DNA from: Streptosporangiales bacterium
Lineage (GTDB): Bacteria > Actinomycetota > Actinomycetes > Streptosporangiales > WHSR01
Direction: 5' to 3'
Length of the DNA: 42,116 nucleotides
NCBI GenBank assembly: GCA_009379995.1
Contig: WHSR01000043.1
Coordinates: forward strand, 1-42,116
The notes below the pieces were generated by a model, which made no database searches, had not been told where the DNA came from, and worked only from the letters and a program-made list of their open reading frames with translations. Positions 8,053 through 16,055 of the stretch are shown one piece after another (position 1 is the stretch's first letter; every line of letters starts with the position of its first letter). Position numbers and translations under genes: made by a program.

Positions 8053-9002
8053 TGACTACCGACGCGTTGCCGGAGCGGGTCGAGGTCCACGAGGTTGGCC
8101 CGCGGGACGGGCTTCAGGCGGAGGACGCGCACATTCCGACCGACCGCAAGGTGGCGATCATCGATGCGCTCTCCCGCACCGGGGTGCACTCGATCCAGGT
8201 GACCTCCGTGGTGCGGCCGCAGGCGGTGCCACAGCTCGCGGACGCCGAGGAGGTGATGGCGCGGATCACCCGGGTGCCCGGCGTGCGCTACACGGTGCTG
8301 GTGCCGAACCTGCGCGGCGCGGAGCGGGCGTTGGCGATGGGGGCCGATGGATGGGAGCTGATGCTGTCGGTCACCGACTCGCACAGCAGGTCGAACGCGA
8401 ACCGCGACACCGATGCGGCACTGGCTGGCATGGAGCCGGTCGTGTCGCTGGCCGGGGAGCACGGCGTCGAGGTGACCGGGGGTATGGCCACCGCGCTCGG
8501 CTGCCCGTTCGAGGGCCGGGTGCCGTACGAGCGGGTGCGTCACGTCGTGGCGGCGTACCAGTCGATGGGTGTGCGCCGGATCGGCGTCGCGGACACCGTA
8601 GGGATCGCCGACCCGGCGCTGGTGTACGAGACGATGTCGCGGCTGGGTGCCGACTTCCCCGACGTGACGTTCGGGCTGCACCTGCACAACACGCGCGGGA
8701 TGGGGCTCGCCAACGCCGTCGCGGGGCTGCGGGCCGGCGTCACCGCCTTCGACGCCTCGATCGGCGGCCTCGGCGGCTGTCCCTTCGCGCCCGGCGCAAG
8801 CGGCAACATCGCGACCGAGGACCTGGTACACATGCTTTGGCTCATGGGCGTGCAGACCGGCGTCGACCTCGACGCCCTCCTCGCCGTCTCGCGCGGCGAC
8901 GTGGCGGGCGCCGTCGACCACCCGCTGGAGAGCGCCGTGGCCAAGGCCGGTGCCGCGTGGGAGCTGCACGAGGCACCGGAAGGGCAGGTGCTGAGCACGT
9001 AA
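8052..9002 (+). CDS. HMG-CoA lyase-like aldolase
   Basis: A 316-residue TIM-barrel enzyme of the DRE-TIM/HMGL family. Visible motifs are GPRDGLQ (residues 16-22), the metal-binding HLHN (210-213) and the cysteine loop GGLGGCPFAPGASGN with Cys243. These match hydroxymethylglutaryl-CoA lyase, which cleaves HMG-CoA to acetoacetate and acetyl-CoA, although related enzymes act on other 3-hydroxyacyl-CoAs. It overlaps the CoA-transferase stop and precedes a TctCBA importer, so the acid is likely imported, converted to a CoA thioester and then cleaved. 3-Hydroxy-3-methylglutarate or a citramalate-like acid would fit. The leucine pathway is less likely because no methylcrotonyl-CoA carboxylase is present nearby. 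Confidence 0.88.
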   Translation: MTTDALPERVEVHEVGPRDGLQAEDAHIPTDRKVAIIDALSRTGVHSIQVTSVVRPQAVPQLADAEEVMARITRVPGVRYTVLVPNLRGAERALAMGADGWELMLSVTDSHSRSNANRDTDAALAGMEPVVSLAGEHGVEVTGGMATALGCPFEGRVPYERVRHVVAAYQSMGVRRIGVADTVGIADPALVYETMSRLGADFPDVTFGLHLHNTRGMGLANAVAGLRAGVTAFDASIGGLGGCPFAPGASGNIATEDLVHMLWLMGVQTGVDLDALLAVSRGDVAGAVDHPLESAVAKAGAAWELHEAPEGQVLST

Positions 9003-9045
9003 CCGCGAGCCAGGCGTCATCGGCGGGCAGGAAAGGAGACGTGCG

Positions 9046-10041
9046 ATGCTGCGCAGCAGAAGGCTCGCGGCCCTCGCCTCGGTGGCGGCACTGGGCGTGT
9101 TGACCGCATGCGGTCAACAGGGCGCCGGCCAAGGCGTCGGGTCCAACTACCCGGGTCGACCGGTCACGCTCACCGCACCGGCCGAGCCGGGCAGCGGGTG
9201 GGACACCACCGCCCGCGCTCTCGCCGAGGTCATCCAGGAGGAGAACCTCACCAAGACGGCGCTGCCGGTGCAGAACCGCGCCGGCGCGACCGGGTCCGTG
9301 TGGCTGTCCCGGATGATCAACGAGTACCGCGGCGACCCGTACCAGATAGCCGTCACGTCGCTGCCGATCATGTCGAACAAGCTCCGCGGCGATTCGGAGT
9401 ATGGCTACCAGGACGTGACCATGATCGCCCGCATCATTACCGAGTACTACCTGGTGGTGGTGCCCGCGGACTCCCCGTACAAGACGCTCGACGACCTGCT
9501 CGCCGCCATCGAGAAGAACCCGAAGTCGGTGCCGGTCGGCGCGGCCGGCGACGACCGGCTGCCGTTCGCCCTCGTGGTCAAGGAGGGGAAAGGAGACCCG
9601 AGAACCATCAACTTCGTCGCCTACGAGGGCGGCGGTGAACAGATCACCGCGCTGCTGAACGGCGACGTGCAGGCGGCGGTCGCCGGGGTGAGCGAGTTCC
9701 GTGGCCAGATCGAGGCAGGCAAGCTGCGCGGCCTTGCGGTGCTGCGGGACGAGCGGCTGACTGCCCCGCTCGACGACATACCCACCGCCAAGGAGCTCGG
9801 CTACGACGTCGCGCTCGGCAACTGGCGCGGCATCTACGGCCCGCCGGGCATGCCGAAGGAGGCCGTCACGTACTGGCAGGACACCCTCCAGAAGACGCTG
9901 CGGACCGACTCCTGGAAGCGGGCAGCCGCCCAAAACCAGTGGGAGACCACCTACATGGAAGGGGCGGAGCTCACCGCCTATCTCGACAAGACCTACGAGG
10001 AGATCCGCGAGGGGATGCAGTCGGTCGGCGGGAGCGGGTGA
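9046..10041 (+). CDS. tctC: Tripartite tricarboxylate transporter substrate-binding lipoprotein TctC
   Basis: A 331-residue exported solute-binding protein. The N-terminus is a lipoprotein signal with lipobox LTAC (Cys22). The mature part starts 'YPGRPVTLTAPAEPGSGWDTTARALAEVI', the typical TctC/Bug opening, and continues with 'PVQNRAGATGSV' and 'YGPPGMPKEAV'. Bug proteins capture small mono-, di- or tricarboxylates outside the membrane and deliver them to TctAB. GGAAAGGAG lies just upstream of the ATG. It is the fourth gene of the iclR operon, directly followed by tctB and tctA, so its ligand is probably the substrate of the CoA-transferase/lyase pair. Confidence 0.9.
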   Translation: MLRSRRLAALASVAALGVLTACGQQGAGQGVGSNYPGRPVTLTAPAEPGSGWDTTARALAEVIQEENLTKTALPVQNRAGATGSVWLSRMINEYRGDPYQIAVTSLPIMSNKLRGDSEYGYQDVTMIARIITEYYLVVVPADSPYKTLDDLLAAIEKNPKSVPVGAAGDDRLPFALVVKEGKGDPRTINFVAYEGGGEQITALLNGDVQAAVAGVSEFRGQIEAGKLRGLAVLRDERLTAPLDDIPTAKELGYDVALGNWRGIYGPPGMPKEAVTYWQDTLQKTLRTDSWKRAAAQNQWETTYMEGAELTAYLDKTYEEIREGMQSVGGSG

Positions 10042-10048
10042 GCGGCGG

Positions 10049-10621
10049 GTGAGCGACGCACGCGAGGCATCGGCGGGTACCGCGCACGGCGAGAACCCGC
10101 CGAGCGGGCGGAGAAGCGAGCAAAGCCAACAGGTGAGTGCGAGGCGCGATGTCGTGGTCGGCGGCGTGGTCTTCGTCCTCGCCCTGGGGTACGTCGCGGC
10201 GGCCTTACGAATTCCCGCGCCGTCGACGGGATCCGCCGCCGGTCTCGGGCCGGACGTGGTCCCCCTCGTCATCGGCCTCGCCCTCGCGGCCGCGTCCGCG
10301 GCGCTCGCCGCCCAGGGGCTGCTCGCGGCCCGTACCGGCGGTGGAGTGGGTGGAGGCTCGCCGGAAGACGCCGAGGAACGGCCGGAGAACGCGCGCAAGC
10401 TCATCGTCGTCGCCATGATGCTCCTCGGCTACATCCTCGTGTTCATCCCGATCGGGTACCTGCTGTCGACGTTCGCCTTCCTGCTCGCGGCGACCACGTT
10501 CCTTGACCGCGCGCACTGGCGCCGCAACGTCGCCTACGCCGTGGTGTTCCCGCTGGTGGTGTACCTCGTGTTCACCCGTGGCCTGCAGGTCCAGCTGCCG
10601 TTCGGGATCCTGGGGTTCTAG
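10049..10621 (+). CDS. tctB: Tripartite tricarboxylate transporter small membrane subunit TctB
   Basis: A 190-residue protein with about four to five hydrophobic segments (VVVGGVVFVLALGYVAAALR; VPLVIGLALAAASAALAAQG; LIVVAMMLLGYILVFIPIGY continuing to LLSTFAFLLAATTF; AYAVVFPLVVYLVFTRGLQV). Its ending 'LQVQLPFGILGF' is characteristic of the TctB family. TctB is the poorly conserved small membrane partner of TctA. The start is a GTG at 10049, 7 nt after the tctC stop, and tctA begins 9 nt after its end. The hydrophilic N-terminus of about 25 residues is longer than usual, so an internal start is possible. Confidence 0.85.
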   Translation: MSDAREASAGTAHGENPPSGRRSEQSQQVSARRDVVVGGVVFVLALGYVAAALRIPAPSTGSAAGLGPDVVPLVIGLALAAASAALAAQGLLAARTGGGVGGGSPEDAEERPENARKLIVVAMMLLGYILVFIPIGYLLSTFAFLLAATTFLDRAHWRRNVAYAVVFPLVVYLVFTRGLQVQLPFGILGF

Positions 10622-10630
10622 GGATGGCAG

Positions 10631-12133
10631 ATGGGTGAGCTGCTGTCCCACCTCGGCGAGGGGTTCGGGCAGGCCCTCACACCGACCAACCTCGGCTACG
10701 CCTTCGCCGGTGTCCTCATCGGAACGATCGTCGGTGTGCTGCCGGGCATCGGGCCGATCACCGCCATCGCGCTGCTCATCCCGCTGTCGTTCGGGCTCGA
10801 CCCGCTCTCCGGCCTGATCCTGCTGGCCGGCATCTACTACGGCTCGATGTACGGCGGCTCGACCACGTCCATCCTCATCCGTACCCCCGGTGAGGTCGCC
10901 ACGGTGGTGACCACGCTGGAGGGCCACGAGATGGCCAGACGCGGGCGCGCCGGGCCGGCGCTCGCCACGGCGGCGATCGGCTCATTCGCGGCGGGCACGT
11001 TCTCCACGCTCGCGCTCATGCTGCTGGCGCCGGTGCTGGTGACTGTGGCGATCGCCTTCGGCTCGGCCGAGTACTTCCTGCTCATGCTGCTCGCGTTGGC
11101 CATGACCTCCAGCCTGACCACCGGCTCACGGCTCAAGGCGCTCATCGCGATGCTGTTCGGCCTGGCTGTCGCGACCGTCGGCATCGATCCGCAGACCAGC
11201 GTGGAGCGCCTCACGTTCGGCATTCTCAACCTGAACGACGGCATCGACTTCGCACTGGTGGCGATCGCGCTGTTCGCGGTGCCCGAGGCACTGTCCAGCC
11301 TGTCGCGGGACACGTCGGCGGCGGAGCAGATGCAGCGGATCCAGGGCCGGATCTGGATGAACCGCGAGGACTGGCGGCGCTCGGTCGGCCCGTACGGCCG
11401 CGGCTCGGTCATCGGGTTTCTCGCCGGCCTGCTGCCCGGCATCGGGCCCACCCTCGGTTCGTTCGTCTCGTACGCGACCGAGAGAAAGCTGGCCCGGGGA
11501 CGCGCCGAGTTCGGCAAGGGCGCGATCGAGGGCGTGGCGGGGCCGGAGAGCGCCAACAACGCGGGGGTCGGCGGCGCGATGGTGCCGCTGCTCACCCTCG
11601 GCATCCCCGGCTCGGCGACGACGGCGTTGCTGCTGTTCGTGTTCATGATGTACGGGCTCCAGCCCGGTCCGCTGATGTTCCGCGAGGAGCCAGGCCTCGT
11701 GTGGGCGATCATCGCGAGCATGTACGTCGGCAACGCGGTGCTGCTGTTCCTGAACCTGCCGCTGGTCGGTCTCTTCGTCCGGCTGCTCAAGATCCCGGCG
11801 CCGCTGCTGTACACCGGCGTGCTGTCGTTCGCCGTGCTGGGCGCCTACGCGATCGGCTTCAACCTGTTCAACATGCTGCTGCTGTTCGGTTTCGGGATCG
11901 TCGGCTTCCTCATGCAGCGCTACGGTTTCCCGCTGGCACCGGCGGTCCTCGGCCTCGTCCTGGAGCCGCTCATCGAACAGAACCTCCGCCGGGCGTTGAA
12001 GATCGCCGGCGGCGATCCGCTGACCTTCCTGCACAGGCCCATCTCGCTGGTGCTCGTGGTGCTCATCGCCCTGGCTGTGCTCTCTCCCCTCTTGTTTGTG
12101 ATCTTGCAGAAATTTAGAACCGGCCGGAGTTGA
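10631..12133 (+). CDS. tctA: Tripartite tricarboxylate transporter large permease TctA
   Basis: A 500-residue polytopic permease with about 11-12 hydrophobic segments. The two family-specific repeats are clear: 'GVLPGIGPITAIALLIPLSFGL' near residue 35 and 'LAGLLPGIGPTLGSFVSY' near residue 265. 'MYGGSTTSIL' and 'GGAMVPLLTLGIPGSATTALLL' are also present. TctA forms the cation-coupled channel for acids delivered by TctC. It is the last gene of the operon. The last codons (from about 12098) are encoded by the left arm of the dispersed hairpin repeat, giving the tail LLFVILQKFRTGRS, which is probably not ancestral. Confidence 0.92.
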   Translation: MGELLSHLGEGFGQALTPTNLGYAFAGVLIGTIVGVLPGIGPITAIALLIPLSFGLDPLSGLILLAGIYYGSMYGGSTTSILIRTPGEVATVVTTLEGHEMARRGRAGPALATAAIGSFAAGTFSTLALMLLAPVLVTVAIAFGSAEYFLLMLLALAMTSSLTTGSRLKALIAMLFGLAVATVGIDPQTSVERLTFGILNLNDGIDFALVAIALFAVPEALSSLSRDTSAAEQMQRIQGRIWMNREDWRRSVGPYGRGSVIGFLAGLLPGIGPTLGSFVSYATERKLARGRAEFGKGAIEGVAGPESANNAGVGGAMVPLLTLGIPGSATTALLLFVFMMYGLQPGPLMFREEPGLVWAIIASMYVGNAVLLFLNLPLVGLFVRLLKIPAPLLYTGVLSFAVLGAYAIGFNLFNMLLLFGFGIVGFLMQRYGFPLAPAVLGLVLEPLIEQNLRRALKIAGGDPLTFLHRPISLVLVVLIALAVLSPLLFVILQKFRTGRS

Positions 12134-12149
12134 ATTTCTGCAAGATCAC
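12098..12149. terminator. Hairpin with conserved repeat core, between convergent tctA and acyl-CoA dehydrogenase
   Basis: Perfect 17-bp inverted arms: GTGATCTTGCAGAAATT (12098-12114) and AATTTCTGCAAGATCAC (12133-12149), with an 18-nt loop. The position between two convergent genes suits a bidirectional terminator. The right arm contains the core TTCTGCAAGATCACG shared with sites at 18152 and 24860. The left arm lies inside the tctA reading frame. Confidence 0.7.
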
Positions 12150-12155
12150 GACCAG

Positions 12156-13238
12156 CTAATGGTCCAGCAGGGCCGCGGCGATCTCGGCACGCTGGTCGCG
12201 CGCGGGGCCCTCGACGGCGGCCAGCCACTGCGCCCGCTTGTAGTAGCGGTGCAGTACGTGCTCCCAGGTGAACCCGATGCCGCCGTGCACCTGGATCGCG
12301 CTCTCGCAGGCGGCGACGGCGGCCTCCCCCGCATGTGCCTTCGCGGCGAGGCACGCCCGGTCGGCCTGCGGGTCGTCTTCGGCGACGCACCAGGCCGCCC
12401 AGTACGCTAGCGACCGGGCCTCCTCCAGGCCAACGTAGCTGTCGACCACCCGATGCGAGACCGCCTGGTAGACGCCGATCGGCCGGCCGAACTGCTGCCG
12501 GGACCTGGCGTGCTCGGCGGCCAGGTCGAGCGCGCGCCCGGCGACGCCGACGGCCTCGCAGGGCGCAGCGGCGAGCGACCAGCGCCGGGTCTGCGCCAGA
12601 ACGGCAACCGCACGGTCCGCGTCGTCCGGCGACACGAGGGGGCGCGCTGACGCGCCGGCGAAGCGGACCTCGCCGAGGCGCCGGGTCCGGTCGAGGGTGT
12701 CCCGGGGCACGACCTCCGCATGTGCGGCCTCGACGGCGTACAGGCCGACGGCACTGGCTCCTCGGCTGCCCTCCCGGGCCGCCACGACGAACAGGTCCAC
12801 CGCGGCCGCGTCCGGCACCAGCACCTTGTGCCCGTCGAGCCGCCCTCCCGCCACCCGTGCCGCCAGCCCGGCGTGGTCGAGAAACCCTTGCTGCACGCCC
12901 GCCTCCGCCCAGGCCAGGGTCGCCCGCAGCCCGCCGGCCGCCAGCCGTTTGGCCAGCTCCTCGTCGGTCCGCAGCGTGGGGCCGGCCAAGGCGACGGTGG
13001 AGAAGTAGGGTGCCGGCAGCAGCCGGGCACCGGTCTCCTCGAACAGCACCGCGTACTCGAGGAAGGTCAGCTCGGGGTCGAACCAGCCGAGCTCGGCGAG
13101 GTTCGGCCACACGTCGGCGTCGAACCCGGACTCGGAGTCGGCGACGCGCGCGGCCGTCCCGTCGTCGTACCGGTCGGCGAGGAACTGCCGGGCCGAGGCG
13201 CGCAGTTGCTGCTGTTCCTCCGAGAAGGCGAAGTCCAT
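12156..13238 (-). CDS. Acyl-CoA dehydrogenase family protein, with an internal deletion
   Basis: A 360-residue flavoprotein of the acyl-CoA dehydrogenase family: N-terminal 'MDFAFSEEQQQLRASARQFL', middle beta domain, and a C-terminal helical domain with 'ARSRQQFGRPIGVYQAVSH', 'AESAIQVHGGIGFTWEHVLHRYYKRA'-like helices. Such enzymes oxidise acyl-CoAs at C2-C3 with FAD. It starts 8 nt after the other dehydrogenase gene (ATG at 13238, AAAGGGA before it), so the two may form a heteromeric enzyme as seen for steroid side-chain dehydrogenases. Between 'LAELGW' and 'LTFLEYAVLFEE' only 'FDPE' is present, where relatives have a longer 'PEE-GG-G' segment. About ten residues seem to be lost, which could impair the N-terminal domain. 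Confidence 0.85.
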   Translation of the reverse strand: MDFAFSEEQQQLRASARQFLADRYDDGTAARVADSESGFDADVWPNLAELGWFDPELTFLEYAVLFEETGARLLPAPYFSTVALAGPTLRTDEELAKRLAAGGLRATLAWAEAGVQQGFLDHAGLAARVAGGRLDGHKVLVPDAAAVDLFVVAAREGSRGASAVGLYAVEAAHAEVVPRDTLDRTRRLGEVRFAGASARPLVSPDDADRAVAVLAQTRRWSLAAAPCEAVGVAGRALDLAAEHARSRQQFGRPIGVYQAVSHRVVDSYVGLEEARSLAYWAAWCVAEDDPQADRACLAAKAHAGEAAVAACESAIQVHGGIGFTWEHVLHRYYKRAQWLAAVEGPARDQRAEIAAALLDH

Positions 13239-13246
13239 GGTCCCTT

Positions 13247-14317
13247 TCACCGACCTCGTGGCAGGCCGAGCACCCGCTCGGCGATGATGTTCCGCAGCAC
13301 CTCCGAGGTGCCTCCCTCGATGGTGTTGCCCCGGCTGCGCAGCTGCTGGTACTGCCAGTAGCCGTCCCACACCGCGCCCTCGCCGGTAAGCTGAGCGGAC
13401 AGGCCCTGCACGGAGGCGGCGACCTTGGCCAGCCGCTGGTTCGCCTCGCTCCAGACCAGCTTCGCCACCGAGCCCTCCGGCCCGGGGATGCCGGTCTGCA
13501 GCAGCGTCGTCAGCGCCCGGTAGTTGGTGAACCGCAGCCCCTGCAGTTCGATCCACTCGCCGGCCACCGCGTCCCGGACGTACGGGTCGTCGGCGGGTCG
13601 GCGCCCGTCGGGCGCGGGTTCCTTGACCAACGCGATGAGCCGGTTGACCTGCCGTTCCAGGTCGGCCGTCAGGCCGAAGCCGAGCGTGCCGCGCTCGTGC
13701 AGCAGGGTCGTGATGGCGACCTGCCAGCCCTGGCCCGGCTCGCCGAGCATCGAGTCCCTCGGCACCCGCACGTCGGTGAAAAAGATCTCGTTGAACTCCG
13801 GGTCGCCGGTGATCTGCTGCAGCGGCCGTACCTCCACTCCGGGTGCGCGCATGTCCACAAGGAGGAAGGACAGCCCGGCGTGCTTGGCCGCGTCCGGGTC
13901 GGTGCGGACCAGCAGGATGCACCAGTCGGCGACGTGCGCGTACGACGACCACACCTTCTGCCCATTCACCACCCAGTCGTCGCCGTCGAGCACCGCGCTG
14001 GTCCGCAGCGAGGCGAGGTCGGAGCCGCTGCCCGGCTCGGAGAACCCCTGGCACCAGATCTCCTCGGCGGACAGGATCCTCTCCGGGTAGCGCTTCTTCT
14101 GCGCCTCGCTGCCCCAATGCATGATCGTCGGCCCGGCCATGTTGAGGCCGATGACGCCCACGTGGCCGGGTGCGCCGGCCCGTGCGGTCTCCTCCAGGAA
14201 GATCCCCTGGTAGGTGGGGGTAAGCCCGCGTCCGCCGTACTCCTTCGGCCAGGTCAGGCCGGTGTATCCGGCGTCGTGCAGCTTGCGGCTCCACGCACGG
14301 GCGAGCTCCGGGTCCAT
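13247..14317 (-). CDS. Acyl-CoA dehydrogenase family protein, apparently 5'-frameshifted
   Basis: A 356-residue acyl-CoA dehydrogenase-like protein: 'GYTGLTWPKEYGGRGLTPTYQGIFLEE', 'WCQGFSEPGSGSDLASLRTSA' (FAD/substrate loop), 'VNGQKVWSSYAH', and a C-terminal 'NTIEGGTSEVLRNIIAERVLGLPR'. All three domains are present except the first helix. Family members start about 35-40 residues earlier. The missing residues are encoded upstream (DTPAEAAFREELRSWLAA in the same frame) but no ATG/GTG/TTG precedes them. A GTG at 14430 with GGAGG 5 nt before it reads VDFR and then goes out of frame because of two extra bases (14417-14418). The ATG at 14317 is therefore the only formal start. The gene may be broken or the sequence may contain an error. 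Confidence 0.78.
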   Translation of the reverse strand: MDPELARAWSRKLHDAGYTGLTWPKEYGGRGLTPTYQGIFLEETARAGAPGHVGVIGLNMAGPTIMHWGSEAQKKRYPERILSAEEIWCQGFSEPGSGSDLASLRTSAVLDGDDWVVNGQKVWSSYAHVADWCILLVRTDPDAAKHAGLSFLLVDMRAPGVEVRPLQQITGDPEFNEIFFTDVRVPRDSMLGEPGQGWQVAITTLLHERGTLGFGLTADLERQVNRLIALVKEPAPDGRRPADDPYVRDAVAGEWIELQGLRFTNYRALTTLLQTGIPGPEGSVAKLVWSEANQRLAKVAASVQGLSAQLTGEGAVWDGYWQYQQLRSRGNTIEGGTSEVLRNIIAERVLGLPRGR

Positions 14318-14498
14318 CCGGCCCGGGCGGGGCGGACGCTGCGCCCCTCCGTCGGGCAGGTTGGCCGCGAGCCAGGAGCGCAGCTCCTCCCGGAAGGCCG
14401 CCTCGGCGGGCGTGTCGCGCGGAAGTCCACGGTGCCCTCCCCTACGCGCGGTGGGACGCTACGAGCACGCTACAGGCGATGCCGGTCGTGCGGGACCG

Positions 14499-15266
14499 TC
14501 ATGTGGTGAGCGCCCCTCCGTCAACCGGGAGAACGACGCCGGTGACGTACGAGCCGGCGTCGCTCGCCAGGAAGAGCAGGGCGCTGACCAGCTCCTCGGG
14601 GTCGCCGGGCCGCCCGGCCAGGACCCGGGCGGCGAACTGCTGGTCCAGGTAGCCCTCGGGGTACTGGTCGGTCATCTCGGTCGCGAAGAATCCGGGGGCG
14701 ATGAGGTTCACCCGGATACCCTTCCGCCCGGTCCACTGCTGGGCGAGGTCGCGGGTGAGCCCGATGAGGCCGGCCTTGCTCGACGCGTACGCCGCCTGCG
14801 GCAGCCCGGCCGACGTCGATCCCAGCACGCTGCCGATGTTCACGATGCTGCTGCCGGGCCGCATCACCCGGCCGCAGGCCTGAGCCATCCAGTACGCCCC
14901 GGAGAGGTTGATGTCGATGACGCTGCGGAACTCCTCCGGGGTCTCCCGGGTCGCCGGGACCGCGGTGCCTATGCCGGCGTTGTTGACCAGGACGTCGACC
15001 CGGCCGAACTCCTCCATCGCGGCGTCGACCAGCCGTCCGCAGCTCTCCGGGTCGGCCACGTCGGTGGATACGGCGATGCAGCGTTGGCCGGCCTTCTCGA
15101 CGAGACGCCGGGTCTCCTCCAAACGGTCGGCGCGGCGTGCCCCGATGGCGACGTCCGCACCGGCCTCGGCGAGGCCCCGCGCGAAGGCGACGCCGAGCCC
15201 GGAGGATGCCCCGGTCACGATCGCCGCCCTTCCATCGAGCCGGAAACGGTCAAACACGCTGGCCAT
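14499..15266 (-). CDS. Short-chain dehydrogenase/reductase (SDR)
   Basis: A 255-residue classical SDR. The NAD(P)-binding motif TGASSGLG is at residues 18-25, NNAG at 95-98, the catalytic serine is Ser146 and the YxxxK pair is Tyr160/Lys164. The C-terminus 'YVTGVVLPVDGGALTT' is typical of FabG-like enzymes. 'IGARRADRLEE' follows the first beta-alpha-beta unit; the Arg at this point suggests NADP(H) preference, but weakly. It oxidises or reduces a hydroxy/keto group, plausibly a 3-hydroxyacyl-CoA formed downstream of the acyl-CoA dehydrogenases encoded next. The ATG at 15266 has AGGAGG at good spacing. It lies 8 nt after the preceding gene. Confidence 0.9.
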   Translation of the reverse strand: MASVFDRFRLDGRAAIVTGASSGLGVAFARGLAEAGADVAIGARRADRLEETRRLVEKAGQRCIAVSTDVADPESCGRLVDAAMEEFGRVDVLVNNAGIGTAVPATRETPEEFRSVIDINLSGAYWMAQACGRVMRPGSSIVNIGSVLGSTSAGLPQAAYASSKAGLIGLTRDLAQQWTGRKGIRVNLIAPGFFATEMTDQYPEGYLDQQFAARVLAGRPGDPEELVSALLFLASDAGSYVTGVVLPVDGGALTT

Positions 15267-15274
15267 GCAACCTC

Positions 15275-16009
15275 CTAGGCAGGCGGGAAGGCGGTCCGGT
15301 GGGCATGGTCGAGCAGGTCGACGAGTTCCTGGGCCTCGCCGTCGCCGAGTGCCGCGTAGGCCGGGGCGACCAGCTCGTCGGTCAGTTCCTCGGCCCGGGC
15401 CCGCCGCCGACGTACCTCGTCGTCGACGTCGGGGTACGGCTCCGGCCAGCCGAAGAAGCGCGCGTCCTCCGGGCGGCTGGCGAGGATCGCCTGCAGCGGG
15501 GTGAGCCCGCCCGCCAGCACGGCGACGGCGTGCATGGCGCCGCGAAGCTCCCGGAGCACATGGGCGAGCTGGGCGACGCGTGCGGGCGGGTCGTCCGGCA
15601 GCGGCAGCGCGCGCCAGCCGGCGAACAGCGGCGCGCCCGCGACGTCGGCACGGTTGACGACCGCCTCCAGCAGCTCGGTCAGGCGCCGAGCCGGATCGAA
15701 GCCGGCGAGCCGCCGTCGCCCCCACGCCTGGCATGCCTCGGCGTAGCCGCGGGCGGCGTCGGCGGCCCCCAGGGCGCCCCGCCCGTCCCACGACGCGCGC
15801 ACGAGCCCAGGGGGAAAGAACGTCGCGGCCGCAGCTACCACGTCCGCATCGGCCTCGCCGAGCACGCCGCAGCGGCCTCGGAAGTATGGTCCCCAGCCGT
15901 CCAGGCCGACCCGGGCACCGAAGTCCCGCGCCTCCCGTGAGCGCATGAAGCCGCCGCCCAAGGCAACTACCGGAACCTTCGTCGCGGCCGTCGCCGCACG
16001 TGCGTCCAC
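15275..16009 (-). CDS. SCO6745-like protein of unknown function
   Basis: A 244-residue, mostly helical soluble protein that resembles the actinobacterial SCO6745 family ('GLDGWGPYFRGRCGVLGEADADVVAAAATFFPPGLVRASWD'). Members are often annotated as helix-turn-helix-like but have no established biochemical function. Further conserved-looking stretches are 'ELLEAVVNRADVAGAPLFAGWRALPLPDDPPARVAQLAHVLRELRG' and 'EPYPDVDDEVRRRRARAEELTDELV'. The GTG at 16009 is chosen because AGGGAGG stands 5 nt before it; ATG at 16027 would place that signal inside the gene. It starts 46 bp after dapF and ends 8 nt before the SDR gene, so it is probably the first gene of the leftward dehydrogenase unit. Confidence 0.68.
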   Translation of the reverse strand: MDARAATAATKVPVVALGGGFMRSREARDFGARVGLDGWGPYFRGRCGVLGEADADVVAAAATFFPPGLVRASWDGRGALGAADAARGYAEACQAWGRRRLAGFDPARRLTELLEAVVNRADVAGAPLFAGWRALPLPDDPPARVAQLAHVLRELRGAMHAVAVLAGGLTPLQAILASRPEDARFFGWPEPYPDVDDEVRRRRARAEELTDELVAPAYAALGDGEAQELVDLLDHAHRTAFPPA

Positions 16010-16055
16010 GTGGCCTCCCTTCGGCACTGCCTGTCGAGTCGGCCTGTCTCCGGAG

